Assembly: GCA_016199985.1 (NCBI GenBank) | Contig: JACQFQ010000018.1 | Coordinates: forward strand, 1 to 35,915 | Length of the DNA: 35,915 nt | Reading direction: 5' to 3' | DNA from: Verrucomicrobiota bacterium | Lineage (GTDB): Bacteria; Verrucomicrobiota; Verrucomicrobiia; Limisphaerales; UBA11320 | Shown here: piece after piece, positions 8,150-17,613 of the stretch | Position numbering within the stretch: the stretch's first letter is position 1 | Layout: every line of letters starts with the position of its first letter | Program-made: the position numbers and the translations under genes | Notes under the pieces: model-generated | The model's database searches: none | What the model saw: the letters and a program-made list of their open reading frames with translations, nothing else | What the model was told of the DNA's origin: nothing

Positions 8150-11100
8150 GTGCACCCGTTTCGCTTCCTCTCGAACGCGCTCGCGATCGCCGCGATCGCC
8201 GTCACAACCGCTCGCTCGGCCAACGCCGCCGCGCCCGACCCGTTCGCCGAGGGCGTAAGGCCCACTCCCTGGCTGGCTCCGGAGGATTCCCGGCGCTCGC
8301 TTCATGTTCCGTCCGGTTTCGAGATTCAGTTGGTGGCTTCGGAGCCCGGGATCAGCAAGCCGATGAACATGGCGTTCGACGCCCAGGGACGCCTCTGGCT
8401 TTCCACCACGGTGGAGTATCCCTTTCCTGCGCCGACCAACGCGCCCGGCAGGGACCGGATCCTGGTTCTCGAGGACTTCGGCCCCGACGGCCATGCCAGA
8501 AAGATCACGGAGTTTGCGGGCGGTCTCAACATTCCGATCGGCATCTATCCGTTTCACAGCCGCAATCCGGACGGACGAACGACTTGGAAGGCCATCGCCT
8601 GGTCGATCCCGCACATCTGGCTCTTTGAGGACACGGATGGCGACGGGCGCGCCGACCGGAGGGAGATCCTCTATGCGAATTTCGATTTCACCCGCGATAC
8701 CCACGGCAATCAGGCCAGTTTTCGCCGGGGATTCGACGGATGGATCTATTGCACGCACGGATACAACAACGACTCGCATGTTCATGGACGCGACGGCCAC
8801 GAGGTTCACATGAACTCGGGCAACACCTATCGCGCGCGGATTGACGGGTCCCGCGTCGAGCAATTCACCCACGGCCAGGTGAATCCGTTTGGGATGGCGT
8901 TCGACCCCGCGGGCGATCTCTTCACCTCCGACTGCCACAGCGAACCCATCTACCAGGTCCTTCGGGGAGGCTATTACCCGAGCTTCGGGAAGCCGCACGA
9001 CGGTTTGGGCTTCGCTCCGAAAATGATGCAGAACAAACGGGGTTCCACCGCGCTGGATGGGCTGTCGATCTACTCCGACGTGTTGTGGCCCGAGGAGTTT
9101 CGCGGGAACATCTTCATCGGGGATGTCATGACCAGTCGCGTGTATCGCGATCGCGTGACCGAAGCGGGATCGACGCGCCTGGCTTGGGCAATGCCTGATC
9201 TGGTGATCAGCGATGATCCTTGGTTCCGCCCCGTGGACACCCAGCTCGGCCCGGATGGATCGCTGTACATCGCGGATTTCTACAATAAGATCATTGGGCA
9301 CTACGAGGTGCCCCTGACGCATCCCGGGAGGGATCGAACCAGCGGGCGGATCTGGCGTGTCGTGCGCCGCGGGGCAGGGGAACCGCGGGGCGAGCGTCCG
9401 ATGCCCGATCTCACGGCGATGTCGGCGCAGGAGCTCACCGCGTCCCTGGCATCGCCCAGCCTGATCACGCGTCGACTCGCAACGGACGAGTTGACCGATC
9501 GGTGGGGCGTCGACGCGATTCCAGCCTTGCGACAAGCGTTGCGAAAGCCGGTCAACGGGGCGCAGGAGGCGCATTTGCTGTGGGCGCTGCATCGGGTGGG
9601 GGCGCTCGATCCCAGGGATCTGGATCGAGCCGCTCGTAGCGCCGATCGGCTGACACGGACCCACGCCATGCGCATGCTCGCGGAATTGCCGGAACTGACT
9701 TCTGCGCAGCTGCGACAGGCGCGCGGCGCCCTGTCGGACACCGACGCCCTCGTGCGACGATGCGCGGCGGACGCGCTGGGGCGGCATCCGTCCGCAGACA
9801 ATGCCGTCGCGCTTATGCGACGCCTGGAAGAGTGTCCATCGGAGGACACGCATCTGCGGTATGTGCTCCGACAATCGCTCCGTGATCAATTGATCCCGGA
9901 GGAGAATCTGCGCCGTGTCGTCGCGGGCAATCTGACCGAAGCCCGGCGCGAACAGGTGTCCGATCTTGCTCTGAGCGTGAACACCGAGGCGTCCGCGAGC
10001 TACCTGCTCAGTCGCCTCGCAACCTGGCCGGTCGCGGCGTCCAACGTGGCCCGCATCGCCGAGGTCATTCGTCACGTTGCGCGCTACGCGCCGGAGAAGC
10101 GATTGCCGGACATCATGTCCTTTGCGGAAACACGCCTGGCCAGCGGCGGAGGCGAATCCAGCATGAAGAGCTTCGAAGGCCCGCTGGCATGGTTTCGCGC
10201 GCTGGACGACGGATTGCAGGAACGCGGCGTTTCGCAACCGGCCAGCGTGAGGTTTTGGGGGAGCAATCTCGTGGCTCGGTTTTTCGCGAGCGTTCGTCCG
10301 TATCATTCCTGGTCGCCTCTGCCATACGATCCGGAGCCGACCCTGAACGCGTGGGGGATGGAGAGCCTGGACTGCGCGGATGGAGCGAAGCGCAATCTTA
10401 CTTCCAGCGCGTCCTACGGCGAGGAACTCACAGGGGTGCTGCGCTCCTCCTTTTTCAAGGCGCCCGATCGGCTGCATTTCTGGCTGGCAGGCCACGACGG
10501 GCCTCCTCGCAATCCTCCGCAGCGCCTCAATCGCATCCGGTTGTGTTTGCATCCGTCGGGACGGGTGCTGATCGAGACTCCGGCGCCGCGGAGCTCCAAG
10601 GCGGTGGGCATCGACTGGAATCTGTCCGAGTTCAAGGGAGCGGATGTTTACATCGAGGCCATCGATGGAGACGATTCCTCGGAGTTTGCATGGATCGCGT
10701 TCGGCGGCTTCGAGCCGAACCTGCCCGCTCTCGAGGCTTCCGAGTTTTCCCCGCGACAGTTCATCGACTGGATCACGGCGGCATCGGATATCGCAACGCG
10801 GGTCGAGATGAGGGGCCTTTCCCCGACGCTCGGAGCTCTCCTGGACTTCGCCAGCGCGCCCGCCGCTGTGATGGGCGATCCGGAATGCGTCGGCGCTGTC
10901 GCAAGGGCCTGGCTGACCCTGGCGCCATCCGAGGCCATGGCCAGGCTCTCAGGCGCCCTCAAGGATCCGCGAACGTCGGGTTACTTTCGCGAGCGGGTGG
11001 CCAGCCTGCTCGCGAGCCGCAACGACGCTTTGGCGCAGCAGGCGGTTCTGGACGCGATGAAGGGGCTGCCGCAGCGGGCCCAGGAGCGGCTCGCCGCGCT

Positions 11101-11740
11101 GCTCGCGTCCTCCCCGTTCAGCGCGGAGACGCTGTTGTCCGGCATGGAGAACGGGGCGATCTCTCCGCGAGTGCTGCAGCGAGTCGGGGTCAACAATCGT
11201 CTGAGGGCGTCAAAGCCCGCGCGATGGGAGGAACGCGTCGCAAGGTTGAAGAAGCAGTTCCCGCCCGCGGACGACGCCCGCGACTCATTGATCGCGCAGT
11301 ATCGGAAGGCCGTGTCCGAGACGCCAGGGGACGGAGCCCGCGGGCGCGCCGTCTTTCTGAAGCACTGCGCGGTCTGTCATCGCATCGGGAGCGAAGGGGC
11401 GCTCATCGCGCCCCAGCTCGACGGCATCGGGCAGCGCGGGCCAGATCGTTTGTGCGAGGATGTGCTGGATCCCAACCGCAGCGTCGACATCGGATTCCGC
11501 ACGGTGATGCTCACGCTCAAGGACGGCGATGTCGCGAGCGGATTGTTCCGGCGTGAGGAGGGAGAGACGCTCATACTCGCCGATAGCGCGGGGAAGGAGT
11601 TCTCAACTCCGAAAAGCAGGATCGCTGAACGGAGAACGCTGGAGACTTCCCTGATGCCCGAGAACTTCGGCGAGATTCTGAAGGCAGAGGAGTTCCTCGA
11701 TCTTATGGCGTTCCTGATGTCCACCGCCGCGAAGCGATGA
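8150..11740 (+). CDS. Membrane-bound dehydrogenase with C-terminal heme-binding domain (Pirellula/Verrucomicrobium type)
   Basis: A GTG at 8150 begins a signal peptide (basic start, core LAIAAIAV, cleavage near ANA) and gives 1,196 residues. The open frame runs up into the previous gene, but that part reads as random sequence. Residues from about 40 to 420 form the propeller of the PVC membrane-bound dehydrogenase family (e.g. FEIQLVASEPGISKPMNMAF, NPFGMAFDPAGDLFTSD). A helical HEAT-like region follows (about 430-660). Near the end is a cytochrome c domain with CAVCH: Cys1073, Cys1076 and His1077, and a likely distal Met in SLMPENF. The family is thought to oxidise sugars or alcohols in the periplasm and pass electrons to the heme; the substrate is unknown. 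No Shine-Dalgarno is seen, so the start is the least certain point. Confidence 0.88.
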   Translation: MHPFRFLSNALAIAAIAVTTARSANAAAPDPFAEGVRPTPWLAPEDSRRSLHVPSGFEIQLVASEPGISKPMNMAFDAQGRLWLSTTVEYPFPAPTNAPGRDRILVLEDFGPDGHARKITEFAGGLNIPIGIYPFHSRNPDGRTTWKAIAWSIPHIWLFEDTDGDGRADRREILYANFDFTRDTHGNQASFRRGFDGWIYCTHGYNNDSHVHGRDGHEVHMNSGNTYRARIDGSRVEQFTHGQVNPFGMAFDPAGDLFTSDCHSEPIYQVLRGGYYPSFGKPHDGLGFAPKMMQNKRGSTALDGLSIYSDVLWPEEFRGNIFIGDVMTSRVYRDRVTEAGSTRLAWAMPDLVISDDPWFRPVDTQLGPDGSLYIADFYNKIIGHYEVPLTHPGRDRTSGRIWRVVRRGAGEPRGERPMPDLTAMSAQELTASLASPSLITRRLATDELTDRWGVDAIPALRQALRKPVNGAQEAHLLWALHRVGALDPRDLDRAARSADRLTRTHAMRMLAELPELTSAQLRQARGALSDTDALVRRCAADALGRHPSADNAVALMRRLEECPSEDTHLRYVLRQSLRDQLIPEENLRRVVAGNLTEARREQVSDLALSVNTEASASYLLSRLATWPVAASNVARIAEVIRHVARYAPEKRLPDIMSFAETRLASGGGESSMKSFEGPLAWFRALDDGLQERGVSQPASVRFWGSNLVARFFASVRPYHSWSPLPYDPEPTLNAWGMESLDCADGAKRNLTSSASYGEELTGVLRSSFFKAPDRLHFWLAGHDGPPRNPPQRLNRIRLCLHPSGRVLIETPAPRSSKAVGIDWNLSEFKGADVYIEAIDGDDSSEFAWIAFGGFEPNLPALEASEFSPRQFIDWITAASDIATRVEMRGLSPTLGALLDFASAPAAVMGDPECVGAVARAWLTLAPSEAMARLSGALKDPRTSGYFRERVASLLASRNDALAQQAVLDAMKGLPQRAQERLAALLASSPFSAETLLSGMENGAISPRVLQRVGVNNRLRASKPARWEERVARLKKQFPPADDARDSLIAQYRKAVSETPGDGARGRAVFLKHCAVCHRIGSEGALIAPQLDGIGQRGPDRLCEDVLDPNRSVDIGFRTVMLTLKDGDVASGLFRREEGETLILADSAGKEFSTPKSRIAERRTLETSLMPENFGEILKAEEFLDLMAFLMSTAAKR

Positions 11741-11784
11741 GCCGTGGTTGATGAAACCGGTGGCAATGGTCCCGCCGCTTCGAA

Positions 11785-12831
11785 TCAGGCTCCGAGACGA
11801 GGCGTGTCTGCGAGCAAGATGAGGGCCCTGAGGCAATCGCGCCTCAGCGTCCTTTGCCGATCGGGCGCCAAGGAAGCCGCGGTGGATCTTGTTCTATCAA
11901 CCAGCGCGCTCCCTTCGATCTCCCGGTCGATGCCCCATTTCACGGCCGCCGCGGCTTGATCCGCGACGGACACGAGCTGCTCGAGATCGGCTTGGGAGAA
12001 TGCGGCGTCACAATCCGGGTTGTCGACGCTGAGCACTCCGAACGGCGTGCCGTTGTAAATCAGCGGGGCGTACATCCCCGAACGAATGCGATGGCGCTGG
12101 ATGCTTTGCGACGGCTTGCTCCCGTGCCGGTTTTGCCACACGAAGGCTTCCTTCTCCTTCAGCGCCCGACGAACGAGCGTCTCGCTGACGGAAGGCTCTC
12201 CAGGAGACACGAAGGCGGCCAGAAGGACGCCCTGGGTGGCCGGGTTGCGCAGCAGGAGGGTTCCTCGCTGGGCGTTGTGAATGCCTTGAACCGCGCGCAC
12301 GACCACCGCCTGGAGGAGCTGGTCGATCGATTCCACGCGACCGAAGAGGGCCTCGGCCGTGCTGGCCGCGGGGGGCTCCGATGTCAAAACGGCTCCAGCC
12401 CGATTCGAGCGCGGCGCGGATGCCCGGATCTCGAAAGTCGTGCCTTGGCTGGTCTCGGCGGAGAGCTCGGCAAACCCGCTGGCGTTCTCCAGCGGGCCTT
12501 CAATCTTCAAAAACGTGTCCCCGACCTCAATCTGGGTGCTCGCGTCAATCTGAACCCTGATGCCTTCCGGAACCGATCCTCCGTCGACTTTCGTGCCGAA
12601 GCGGCTGCCCAGGTCCTGGATCCAGCACTTGTCCCGCTCGATCTCCACGCGCGCCTGTCGCCTGGAGACATTTTGATCCGGGGATAGGTCCAAATCGGGA
12701 GGTTCTGAGCCTTCGACGCATCGTCCCAGGATCACTGTGGTTTTATAGAACGTGCGCTGGCGGGTATCCCCTTTGTGCACCACTGTGATGCGAAGCGTTG
12801 TCCTGGCCAGTTGGGCAGAGATGGGGTTCAT
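11785..12831 (-). CDS. FHA-GAF domain protein
   Basis: The 348-residue product has an N-terminal forkhead-associated domain (about 12-112), which in this family reads phosphothreonine on partner proteins. GR at 36-37, the Ser-Arg of SRRQA (56-60) and GSRFGT (75-80) mark it. The His usual in the SRxHA motif is Gln here. A GAF-type domain covers about 165-310 (RSGMYAPLIYNGTPFGVLSVDN), a fold that binds small ligands or mediates pairing. The start ATG overlaps the stop of the kinase gene as ATGA (12828-12831), so the two are translationally coupled, and the FHA protein is the obvious candidate substrate or reader of that kinase. No DNA-binding or output domain is visible. Confidence 0.88.
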   Translation of the reverse strand: MNPISAQLARTTLRITVVHKGDTRQRTFYKTTVILGRCVEGSEPPDLDLSPDQNVSRRQARVEIERDKCWIQDLGSRFGTKVDGGSVPEGIRVQIDASTQIEVGDTFLKIEGPLENASGFAELSAETSQGTTFEIRASAPRSNRAGAVLTSEPPAASTAEALFGRVESIDQLLQAVVVRAVQGIHNAQRGTLLLRNPATQGVLLAAFVSPGEPSVSETLVRRALKEKEAFVWQNRHGSKPSQSIQRHRIRSGMYAPLIYNGTPFGVLSVDNPDCDAAFSQADLEQLVSVADQAAAAVKWGIDREIEGSALVDRTRSTAASLAPDRQRTLRRDCLRALILLADTPRLGA

Positions 12832-14648
12832 TTGGTTCGGCTTAGCTTTTTCGTAAAGGTCTCCTTCAACACACGCCCGTCATCCGCAAAGATGTTTGCG
12901 TACCCCAGCGACGAGTCCCCGGACTGTCCGGGAAGCGCGCCGTACAATCGGATCTTCCACATCACAGCGCCCGCGTAGCCGCGCTCGAGATCGGATTCGC
13001 TCGATCGGATTCCGTCCCCGCCGCGACCCACCAAGCGGAGCGCGATGCGCAGCGCCTCATCCGAGTCAATCTTCACTTTCTCCAGCTCCAGCGGCTTGGG
13101 AGAAGAGGAACTCAGAAACTCAAGGATCCCTCCCGGCTCCCTGACGCGCACCATCTGGCCGTCCTCAAATCGCACCTCGACCGATTTTCTGGGCGCCTGG
13201 GGATCGTAATAGACCACCTGCCAGCGCTGCGTCGGCGAGTCCAACAAGATGCGCTCGGAGTGAATCTCGAGGACCTTCCCCCGCGATCGCTCGGTGATGT
13301 ACGTGTTTCCCTGACGAGCCAGTTGCAACGCCGTGGCTGTCTTCTGAGGGGCGCTGAGGGACGCTGGCTCCGGAGAAGGCTGTGGCGAGGGAGGAGGTGG
13401 AGGAGGTGGTTCGACAGGAGGCGTCGAGGTGATCGCGGTGTTCGTGGTGGGCGTCGGGGCGGGTGTCGGCGCTGGAATGATCGTAGGGATTGCCGCTGTC
13501 GCCACCGGCCGCGCAGGAGCGGCGATGCCAGTCGGGGCCAAGGCGGCGGGTGGTGAAGCGGGTTCAAGAGGGCGGGCTGCGGTCTTGACGACGTCCTTGG
13601 GGCCCCGTGATCCCTGCCAAATCCCGACGCCGATCAGCGCCGCCGCAACCGATGCGAACACCAGGGATTTCGGAGAGAGCGTGGTCGAGCGCGCTACTTT
13701 GATCGAGAGGGCGCCGCTTTGTTTGCCCGGCGGCCGAGAGGAACCCGCCGGCCGCTTTCCGGATTCGATCCATTGAAGGATTTCCTGGGCGCTTTGGGGA
13801 CGTTCGCTCCCTTGTTTGCTAAGACATGTGAGAATCAGTTCTTCAATATGGGCTGGGATCTCATTCTTGAGACCAAACTCCTCCAGGCGCTCCTGGAATG
13901 GCTTCGGAGGCGATGTCCGGATTTGGTGAAGCAGGTCGCCCGTGAAGAACGGAGGTTTGCTTGTGAAAAGTTCGTAGAACGTTGTGCCGATCCCGTAGAT
14001 GTCGTCCGTCGGCTGGGCCTTGCTCCCGTCCAGCTGCTGAGGGCTCATGTAGAGCAACGTGCCGCTGGTTTGTCCCACCGAGCTTCGACTCAGCGTGTCG
14101 GTCATCGCCCGGGCGATCCCGAAGTCGGCCAGCTTGAGCCGCCCGGCCTGGTCGATCATGATGTTCGCAGGCTTCAAATCCCGATGGACTATCCCTTCCG
14201 CATGCGCGCAAATGAGCGCCTCGCAGAGCTGAACGAGAGGCTGCTTCAGGAAATCCCACGTCAGGGTGCGCTCAGGGCGCGCCACGCGGAGGCTCCCCAG
14301 GTCGGAGCCGTTCACATACTCCATGGAGATGAAAGGCGTTTCACCCTCCGGTTCGTGGAGATCGTGAATTCGAAGAATGTTCGGATGCGTCAGCTTCTGG
14401 CTGCGCGAGGTTTCCCGACGCAGGTCGTCGAGCGATGCCGCATCAAATCGAATCTGCGGAGGCAGGAGTTTCAGCGCGACTTCGCGTCGCAATCTTTCGT
14501 CGTACGCGAGCCAGACGATCCCCATGCCGCCGCGGCCGAGCTGCCTTTTCAGCAGAAACCTTCCGCCGTCGACTCGGAGGGTCGTCGTGCCCTGAAGCTC
14601 GACCGGTCCGGTTGCGTCCGGGTCGAAAGGAGTTCCGTCCTTCGCCAT
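12828..14648 (-). CDS. Membrane-anchored Ser/Thr protein kinase
   Basis: The 606-residue product is a Hanks-type kinase with all key residues: glycine loop GRGGMG (38-43), ATP-binding Lys60, helix-C Glu79, catalytic HRDLKPAN (Asp157) and DFG (175-177). A GTLLYMSPQQL segment forms the activation-loop end. The kinase domain ends near 300. One membrane helix lies at about 328-345, followed by a Pro/Ala/Thr-rich linker (about 355-430) and a C-terminal region of about 175 residues. The stretch from about 525 resembles PepSY-type domains (an Asp-Glu-Ala helix, then strands ending ADDGRVLKE). No PASTA repeats are present. The kinase faces the cytoplasm and the C-terminal part probably lies outside as a sensor. 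It is coupled by ATGA overlap to the FHA-GAF gene. Confidence 0.92.
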   Translation of the reverse strand: MAKDGTPFDPDATGPVELQGTTTLRVDGGRFLLKRQLGRGGMGIVWLAYDERLRREVALKLLPPQIRFDAASLDDLRRETSRSQKLTHPNILRIHDLHEPEGETPFISMEYVNGSDLGSLRVARPERTLTWDFLKQPLVQLCEALICAHAEGIVHRDLKPANIMIDQAGRLKLADFGIARAMTDTLSRSSVGQTSGTLLYMSPQQLDGSKAQPTDDIYGIGTTFYELFTSKPPFFTGDLLHQIRTSPPKPFQERLEEFGLKNEIPAHIEELILTCLSKQGSERPQSAQEILQWIESGKRPAGSSRPPGKQSGALSIKVARSTTLSPKSLVFASVAAALIGVGIWQGSRGPKDVVKTAARPLEPASPPAALAPTGIAAPARPVATAAIPTIIPAPTPAPTPTTNTAITSTPPVEPPPPPPPSPQPSPEPASLSAPQKTATALQLARQGNTYITERSRGKVLEIHSERILLDSPTQRWQVVYYDPQAPRKSVEVRFEDGQMVRVREPGGILEFLSSSSPKPLELEKVKIDSDEALRIALRLVGRGGDGIRSSESDLERGYAGAVMWKIRLYGALPGQSGDSSLGYANIFADDGRVLKETFTKKLSRTK

Positions 14649-14734
14649 GCACGATTGATCGGCACGGGCAGCCGCCGCTTAACCACTCCGCGCGTCCTTA
14701 AGGCTGATTTTGGTCGTCGTCGACACCCGCCGCG

Positions 14735-14749
14735 GGATGGTTTCCATCC
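14735..14749. repeat. Short perfect hairpin upstream of the kinase gene
   Basis: GGATGG and CCATCC flank a 3-base loop in the 132-bp gap between the methyltransferase and kinase genes. It has no T-run on the minus strand, so it is not a typical intrinsic terminator for the methyltransferase gene. It could be chance. Confidence 0.25.
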
Positions 14750-14780
14750 GGGTTTTCGCCTGTTCTCACCCCACCCCAAG

Positions 14781-15392
14781 CTACTTGCGTCGCCACCAGA
14801 AGCAGTGTTCGAGGCCTTCGCGGTTGGGCCAGGAACGCGGGCGCCAATCGGATTGGAGCTCGAAGCGGCTGCCAAATCTGGCGAGGATCTCCTCCCGGGT
14901 GCAACCGAACGGCGGTCCGTCGGGGTTATCCGGGGGAAGTAAATAGTGCACGGCGAGGAGCTGGCCGCCGGGCTTCAACCACCGCGCCGCCGCTTCGGCG
15001 TAGCTGTCGCGCGCTTCCCGTTGGATCGCGCAGTACAGGGTGTGTTCGAACACCCAGTCGAATGGGGACGGCGGAGCGTCGATGAGGAAATTGCCCTGTT
15101 CAAAGGTCGCGGTGAGCCCCGCGGGCGTGGACCTGCGGCAAGCTTGCACCGCGCTGGGGGCGAGATCGTAGCCTACGGCGTTGAATCCCGCCTGAGCCCA
15201 GAGCCGCACATCATGTCCGAAGCCGCAGCCTGGGATCGCGACAGCGCCCCGGGGCAGGTCAGGGTGCGACGCGAGGAAGTCGACCAAGGCAGGGGAACCC
15301 TCCCCTTTGTTCCAGGGGGTGTCCGCGACTCGGTAGCGCTCCTCCCAATACTGGGTCTCATCGGAAAGGACAGGTCTGCCTTCGTTCTTCAT
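14781..15392 (-). CDS. SAM-dependent methyltransferase, thiopurine S-methyltransferase (TPMT)-like
   Basis: The 203-residue product matches the TPMT-like class I methyltransferases in length and order. The N-terminus has YWEERY followed by DTPWNKGEGSPAL (about 16-37), typical of bacterial TPMT-like proteins. SAM-binding motif I is AIPGCGFGHDV (52-62), and GYDLAP (74-79) holds the acidic residue that contacts the ribose. A later CTREEI..FGSRFEL segment is also seen in this family. These enzymes transfer a methyl group from SAM to a thiol, selenide or halide ion; the substrate cannot be told here. The gene stands alone, 173 bp after the E1 gene and 132 bp before the kinase gene. Confidence 0.85.
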   Translation of the reverse strand: MKNEGRPVLSDETQYWEERYRVADTPWNKGEGSPALVDFLASHPDLPRGAVAIPGCGFGHDVRLWAQAGFNAVGYDLAPSAVQACRRSTPAGLTATFEQGNFLIDAPPSPFDWVFEHTLYCAIQREARDSYAEAAARWLKPGGQLLAVHYLLPPDNPDGPPFGCTREEILARFGSRFELQSDWRPRSWPNREGLEHCFWWRRK

Positions 15393-15565
15393 GTCTTATT
15401 GCTACGACAATTTGTAAAAGCCCCAAAGGTCATTCTCCACGCATCACGCTGACCGTAGCGAGGCATGGGCGTTCGTAGATCACCCCGACGCGGCGCGCGC
15501 TCTCACAACGGGGACGCCGCTCTCCGCCAGGTCGAACTCTGCCGCTTTCGAAATCGAGCTAAGGC

Positions 15566-17572
15566 TCATTCCGCCGCGAGATTTCGGATCGCCTGAACGA
15601 TGTTTTCGACCTGGGGTGTCATGCCTCTTTCCAGCGTTGGGCTGTAGGGCGTCGGAGCGAATGCGCCATGGAGCCGTCGGATCGGCGCATCCAGGTCGTC
15701 GAATCCCGCGTCCGCCACAGCCGCGGCCACTTCAGCCCCGAGTCCGAATTGGCCGAAGGCCTCGTCCACGATCAGCAATCGCCCCGTCTTCGCCACCGAT
15801 CGTAGAATCGCCTCCGTGTCGAGGGGCGACACCGTCCTGGGATCGACGACTTCGACCGAGATGCCATCAGCCGCGAGCGCTTCGGCCGCCTTCAAGCACC
15901 GTTGCGCCATGAGCGCGAGCGCGACGACGGTAATGTCCCGGCCTTCGCGCTGGACGCGCGCCTTTCCAAACGGAATCTCGTAGGCTCCTTCCGGGACCCG
16001 TTCCTTCGCCCCCAGGAGTTCCCGGTGTTCCAGGAAGAGCACGGGATCGTCGCAGCGCAGCGCGCGGGTGAAGAGGCCCTTCGCGTCCGAAGGGGTGGAG
16101 GGAACCACAACGCGCAATCCCGGGATGTGGCTGTAAAGCGAATGGTAGCTTCCAGAGTGATGCGTTGCGGCGCTATGACCGATGCCGATGCATCCGCGCA
16201 GGAGCACCGGCATGCGGAGTCGACCGCTGCTCATGTATTGCATCTTGGCGATTTGGTTGACGAGTTCGCCGAAGGCGTCGTTGATGAAATCGATGAACAT
16301 GAAGTCCACGATCGGCCGGGCGCCCGTCATCGCCGCGCCGCAGGCCAGACCGACGAATCCGCGCTCGCAGATGGGCGTGTCGCACAGCCGCTCCGGGCCG
16401 AACTCCTCATAGAGTCCGGTCGTCGTGCCGAAGTTGCCGCCGCGCTTTCCGATGCCTTCCCCCATCACAAAGATCCTCGGATTCACGCTCATCTCGTGCC
16501 GCAGCGCCAGCAGCGTGGCGCCCGCGAAAGTGGATTCCTTCCCTTCCCCCGTGGGCGCGCGACTCTCCCCGGTCGCCGCGGATGAAGGCGATGACTCCAC
16601 CGCGTAGACATGGGTGGCGGCGGAGTCGGTCTCGGGCCATGGCGCCTTCTCCGCCTGTTCGCTGGCGGCAAGAACCTCGGAGCGGACGACGCGATCGATC
16701 TCATCCAGGGCGGCCGCCTCGCTGGGGTGGGCGGCGAGAATCGCGTGGCGCAATCGCTGGATCGGACACCGCTCGCGCCACGCGGCGACCTCTTCACGAG
16801 TTCGGTAGGTGTAGTCCCCCATGCCTTCGGAGTGCGGACGCGTTCGGTAGGTTTTGCACTCGAGCAAGGTGGGGCCTTCGCCGGCGCGCGCGCGTTTCAC
16901 CGCGGCGGCGGCGGCAAGCGCCACGGCCTGCGGATCGTTGCCGTCGATCGACAGCCCGGGGATTCCGTACGCGGCGCCTCTGGAAGCAACCTCCGGATTC
17001 CCCGCGGCGTATTCGAAAGGCACCTCGGTGGCGAACTGGTTGTTCTCGCACACGAAGAGCACGGGAAGCTTCCAAATGCTCGCCATGTTCACCCCTTCGT
17101 GGAACGCGCCGTTGTTGACGGCGCCATCCCCAAAGAACGCCACAGCCACGTGCGGCTGACGCAGCAGCTTGAACGTGTATCCGGCGCCCGCCGCCTGGAG
17201 AACGCAGGGCCCCACAATCCCGCTGGTGCCCATCATCCCGATCTCCGGCGCGAAGAGATGCATGCTGCCGCCGCGGCCTCTGGAGCACCCGGTCGCGCGG
17301 CCGAACAACTCCGCCATCAGGTCCGCGGGCGGCATCCCTTTCGCGAGCGCGTGGCCGTGTCCGCGATGCGTGCTGAAGATCACGTCCGCGGCGGAGAGGC
17401 CGGCGCACACGCCGACCGCCACGGCTTCCTGTCCCACATAGGTGTGGCAGGCCCCGTGGACGAGGCCGCGGGCATGGCAACGCGCCAGCTGCTCCTCGGT
17501 TTGGCGGATAAGCTGCATCGAGCGATACCACGAGATCGCCGCGTTCAAATCGATGTGGGAGAGGGATGTCAT
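15566..17572 (-). CDS. Fused TPP-dependent 2-oxoacid/acetoin dehydrogenase E1, alpha and beta
   Basis: The 668-residue product joins two chains that are usually separate. Residues 1 to about 315 are an E1 alpha unit with the thiamine diphosphate motif GDGAVNNG (148-155) through CENN (175-178) and an HRGHGH segment (69-74). After a Ser/Ala/Pro-rich linker, residues from about 345 to the end are an E1 beta unit (GEGIGKRGG, DFMFIDF, then HSG-HSLYSHIPGL and VPSTPSDAKGL). E1 decarboxylates a 2-oxoacid, or cleaves acetoin, and passes the acyl group to a lipoyl E2. Motifs such as NMASIWKLPVLFVCENN fit pyruvate or acetoin-type E1 as well as others. It is the last gene of a unit with an SDR (41-bp gap) and an MFS transporter. 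No E2, E3 or lipoyl gene is in view, so the physiological substrate is open. Confidence 0.88.
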   Translation of the reverse strand: MTSLSHIDLNAAISWYRSMQLIRQTEEQLARCHARGLVHGACHTYVGQEAVAVGVCAGLSAADVIFSTHRGHGHALAKGMPPADLMAELFGRATGCSRGRGGSMHLFAPEIGMMGTSGIVGPCVLQAAGAGYTFKLLRQPHVAVAFFGDGAVNNGAFHEGVNMASIWKLPVLFVCENNQFATEVPFEYAAGNPEVASRGAAYGIPGLSIDGNDPQAVALAAAAAVKRARAGEGPTLLECKTYRTRPHSEGMGDYTYRTREEVAAWRERCPIQRLRHAILAAHPSEAAALDEIDRVVRSEVLAASEQAEKAPWPETDSAATHVYAVESSPSSAATGESRAPTGEGKESTFAGATLLALRHEMSVNPRIFVMGEGIGKRGGNFGTTTGLYEEFGPERLCDTPICERGFVGLACGAAMTGARPIVDFMFIDFINDAFGELVNQIAKMQYMSSGRLRMPVLLRGCIGIGHSAATHHSGSYHSLYSHIPGLRVVVPSTPSDAKGLFTRALRCDDPVLFLEHRELLGAKERVPEGAYEIPFGKARVQREGRDITVVALALMAQRCLKAAEALAADGISVEVVDPRTVSPLDTEAILRSVAKTGRLLIVDEAFGQFGLGAEVAAAVADAGFDDLDAPIRRLHGAFAPTPYSPTLERGMTPQVENIVQAIRNLAAE

Positions 17573-17613
17573 AGGAGCTCAGTTGAAAAAGGGTTCATCG
17601 GAGCAAGGAGGGC

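Noticed and set aside
8018..10552. Long open frame antisense to the cytochrome-type dehydrogenase gene
   Set aside because: It mirrors the strong codon bias of the real gene and codes for an Arg/His-rich protein with no domains.
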